A DNA stretch of 6,647 bases from NCBI GenBank assembly GCA_927798255.1, contig CAKMMH010000100.1:1-6647 (forward strand), written 5' to 3'. The notes below the pieces were generated by a model, which was not told the origin of the DNA, made no database searches, and saw only the letters and a program-made list of their open reading frames with translations. The position numbers and the translations under genes were made by a program. Positions 6,494 through 6,647 of this stretch are shown piece by piece. Source of the DNA: an uncultured bacterium (GTDB lineage Bacteria > Bdellovibrionota_C > UBA2361 > CAKMMH01). The stretch's first letter is position 1; every line of letters begins with the position of its first letter.

Positions 6494-6626
6494 GTTTTAG
6501 GTAACGGGTTTTAGGTGGTAGGTAGTTGTTTTCTACAATCTGTAATCTGAGACCGGAAACCTGAAGCCAACTCCTAGCAGGTGTCAGGTATCTGGTATCA
6601 GAAAACTGGTAAGCTGGTAGCAGCTT
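6494..6626. repeat. Degenerate tandem heptanucleotide array with orientation change
   Basis: After the giant gene the sequence divides into consecutive 7-bp units. Block A (6494-6528) reads GTTTTAG, GTAACGG, GTTTTAG, GTGGTAG, GTAGTTG. Block B (6529-6577) includes CAATCTG, TAATCTG, AGACCGG, AAACCTG, AAGCCAA. Block C (6578-6620) reads CAGGTGT, CAGGTAT, CTGGTAT, CAGAAAA, CTGGTAA and then, after a 1-bp phase shift, CTGGTAG. Block B is close to the reverse complement of block C (CAGGTTT and CAGATTA against CAGGTAT). Block A also shows a 14-bp period with GTTTTAGGT repeated exactly. The stretch has no convincing gene and is about 44% GC against clearly lower GC in the genes. It resembles the degenerate heptamer repeats known from intergenic DNA of some bacteria, such as the STRR heptamers of cyanobacteria; that comparison is only an analogy. 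Confidence 0.6.
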
Positions 6627-6635
6627 AATATCACA

Positions 6636-6647
6636 ACCCCGAAGGGT
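6636..6647. terminator. Possible stem-loop at the window edge
   Basis: ACCC (6636-6639), loop CGAA, GGGT (6644-6647) form a short GC-rich hairpin. An A-rich or T-rich flank beyond the edge would make it an intrinsic terminator, for the giant gene or for a gene facing it. The window ends at the last base of the stem, so the T-run cannot be seen. Confidence 0.3.

Noticed and set aside
6494..6626. CRISPR array
   Set aside because: Units are 7 bp, degenerate and without spacers; no cas genes are present.
6490..6647. tRNA, other structured RNA gene, or small coding gene in the GC-richer tail
   Set aside because: I could not find a cloverleaf, an anticodon-loop pattern, or an open frame with a start and ribosome binding site; the GC rise is explained by the heptad units.

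Overview
The window is strongly AT-rich bacterial DNA with the standard genetic code (stops TAG and TAA, plus an in-frame TGA just before one start). It holds the 3' end of one gene and three complete genes, tightly packed. A Sec-type signal peptide followed by a very large periplasm-plus-membrane protein points to a Gram-negative-type envelope. The metallo-hydrolase is of the YycJ/WalJ type and the large protein resembles a family I recall from gamma- and deltaproteobacteria. A low-GC proteobacterium, or a deltaproteobacterium/Bdellovibrionota-like lineage, is therefore plausible, but the window does not settle the taxon.

Layout: (1) Bases 1-419 (+) are the C-terminal part of an unrecognised lysine-rich protein, cut by the window edge. 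(2) Bases 427-1173 (-) encode a HAD-superfamily hydrolase that converges on gene 1 with only 7 bp between the stops. An all-A/T hairpin with T-tracts on both sides sits there and may serve both strands. (3) Bases 1258-2133 (+), divergent from the HAD gene across 84 bp, encode a YycJ/WalJ-type metallo-beta-lactamase-fold hydrolase with an unusual Asn/Ser/Lys-rich tail. (4) After a 147-bp AT-only spacer with inverted repeats and a TATAAT box, bases 2281-6489 (+) encode a 1402-residue protein. It has a signal peptide, a large periplasmic beta-rich half, a membrane bundle, a second signal-peptide-like segment, a second periplasmic half and a C-terminal membrane bundle. (5) Bases 6490-6647 are non-coding, abruptly GC-richer (about 44% by hand count), and built from degenerate 7-bp units that change orientation along the stretch. 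A small GC hairpin lies at the very edge.

The four genes do not form an obvious pathway. The HAD and WalJ-type proteins look like cytoplasmic housekeeping enzymes. The giant protein is the notable item: an apparently uncharacterised envelope protein whose two halves look like a diverged tandem duplication. The other notable item is the degenerate heptad array downstream of it. I do not see a defence system, CRISPR array, transposase, tRNA or rRNA.
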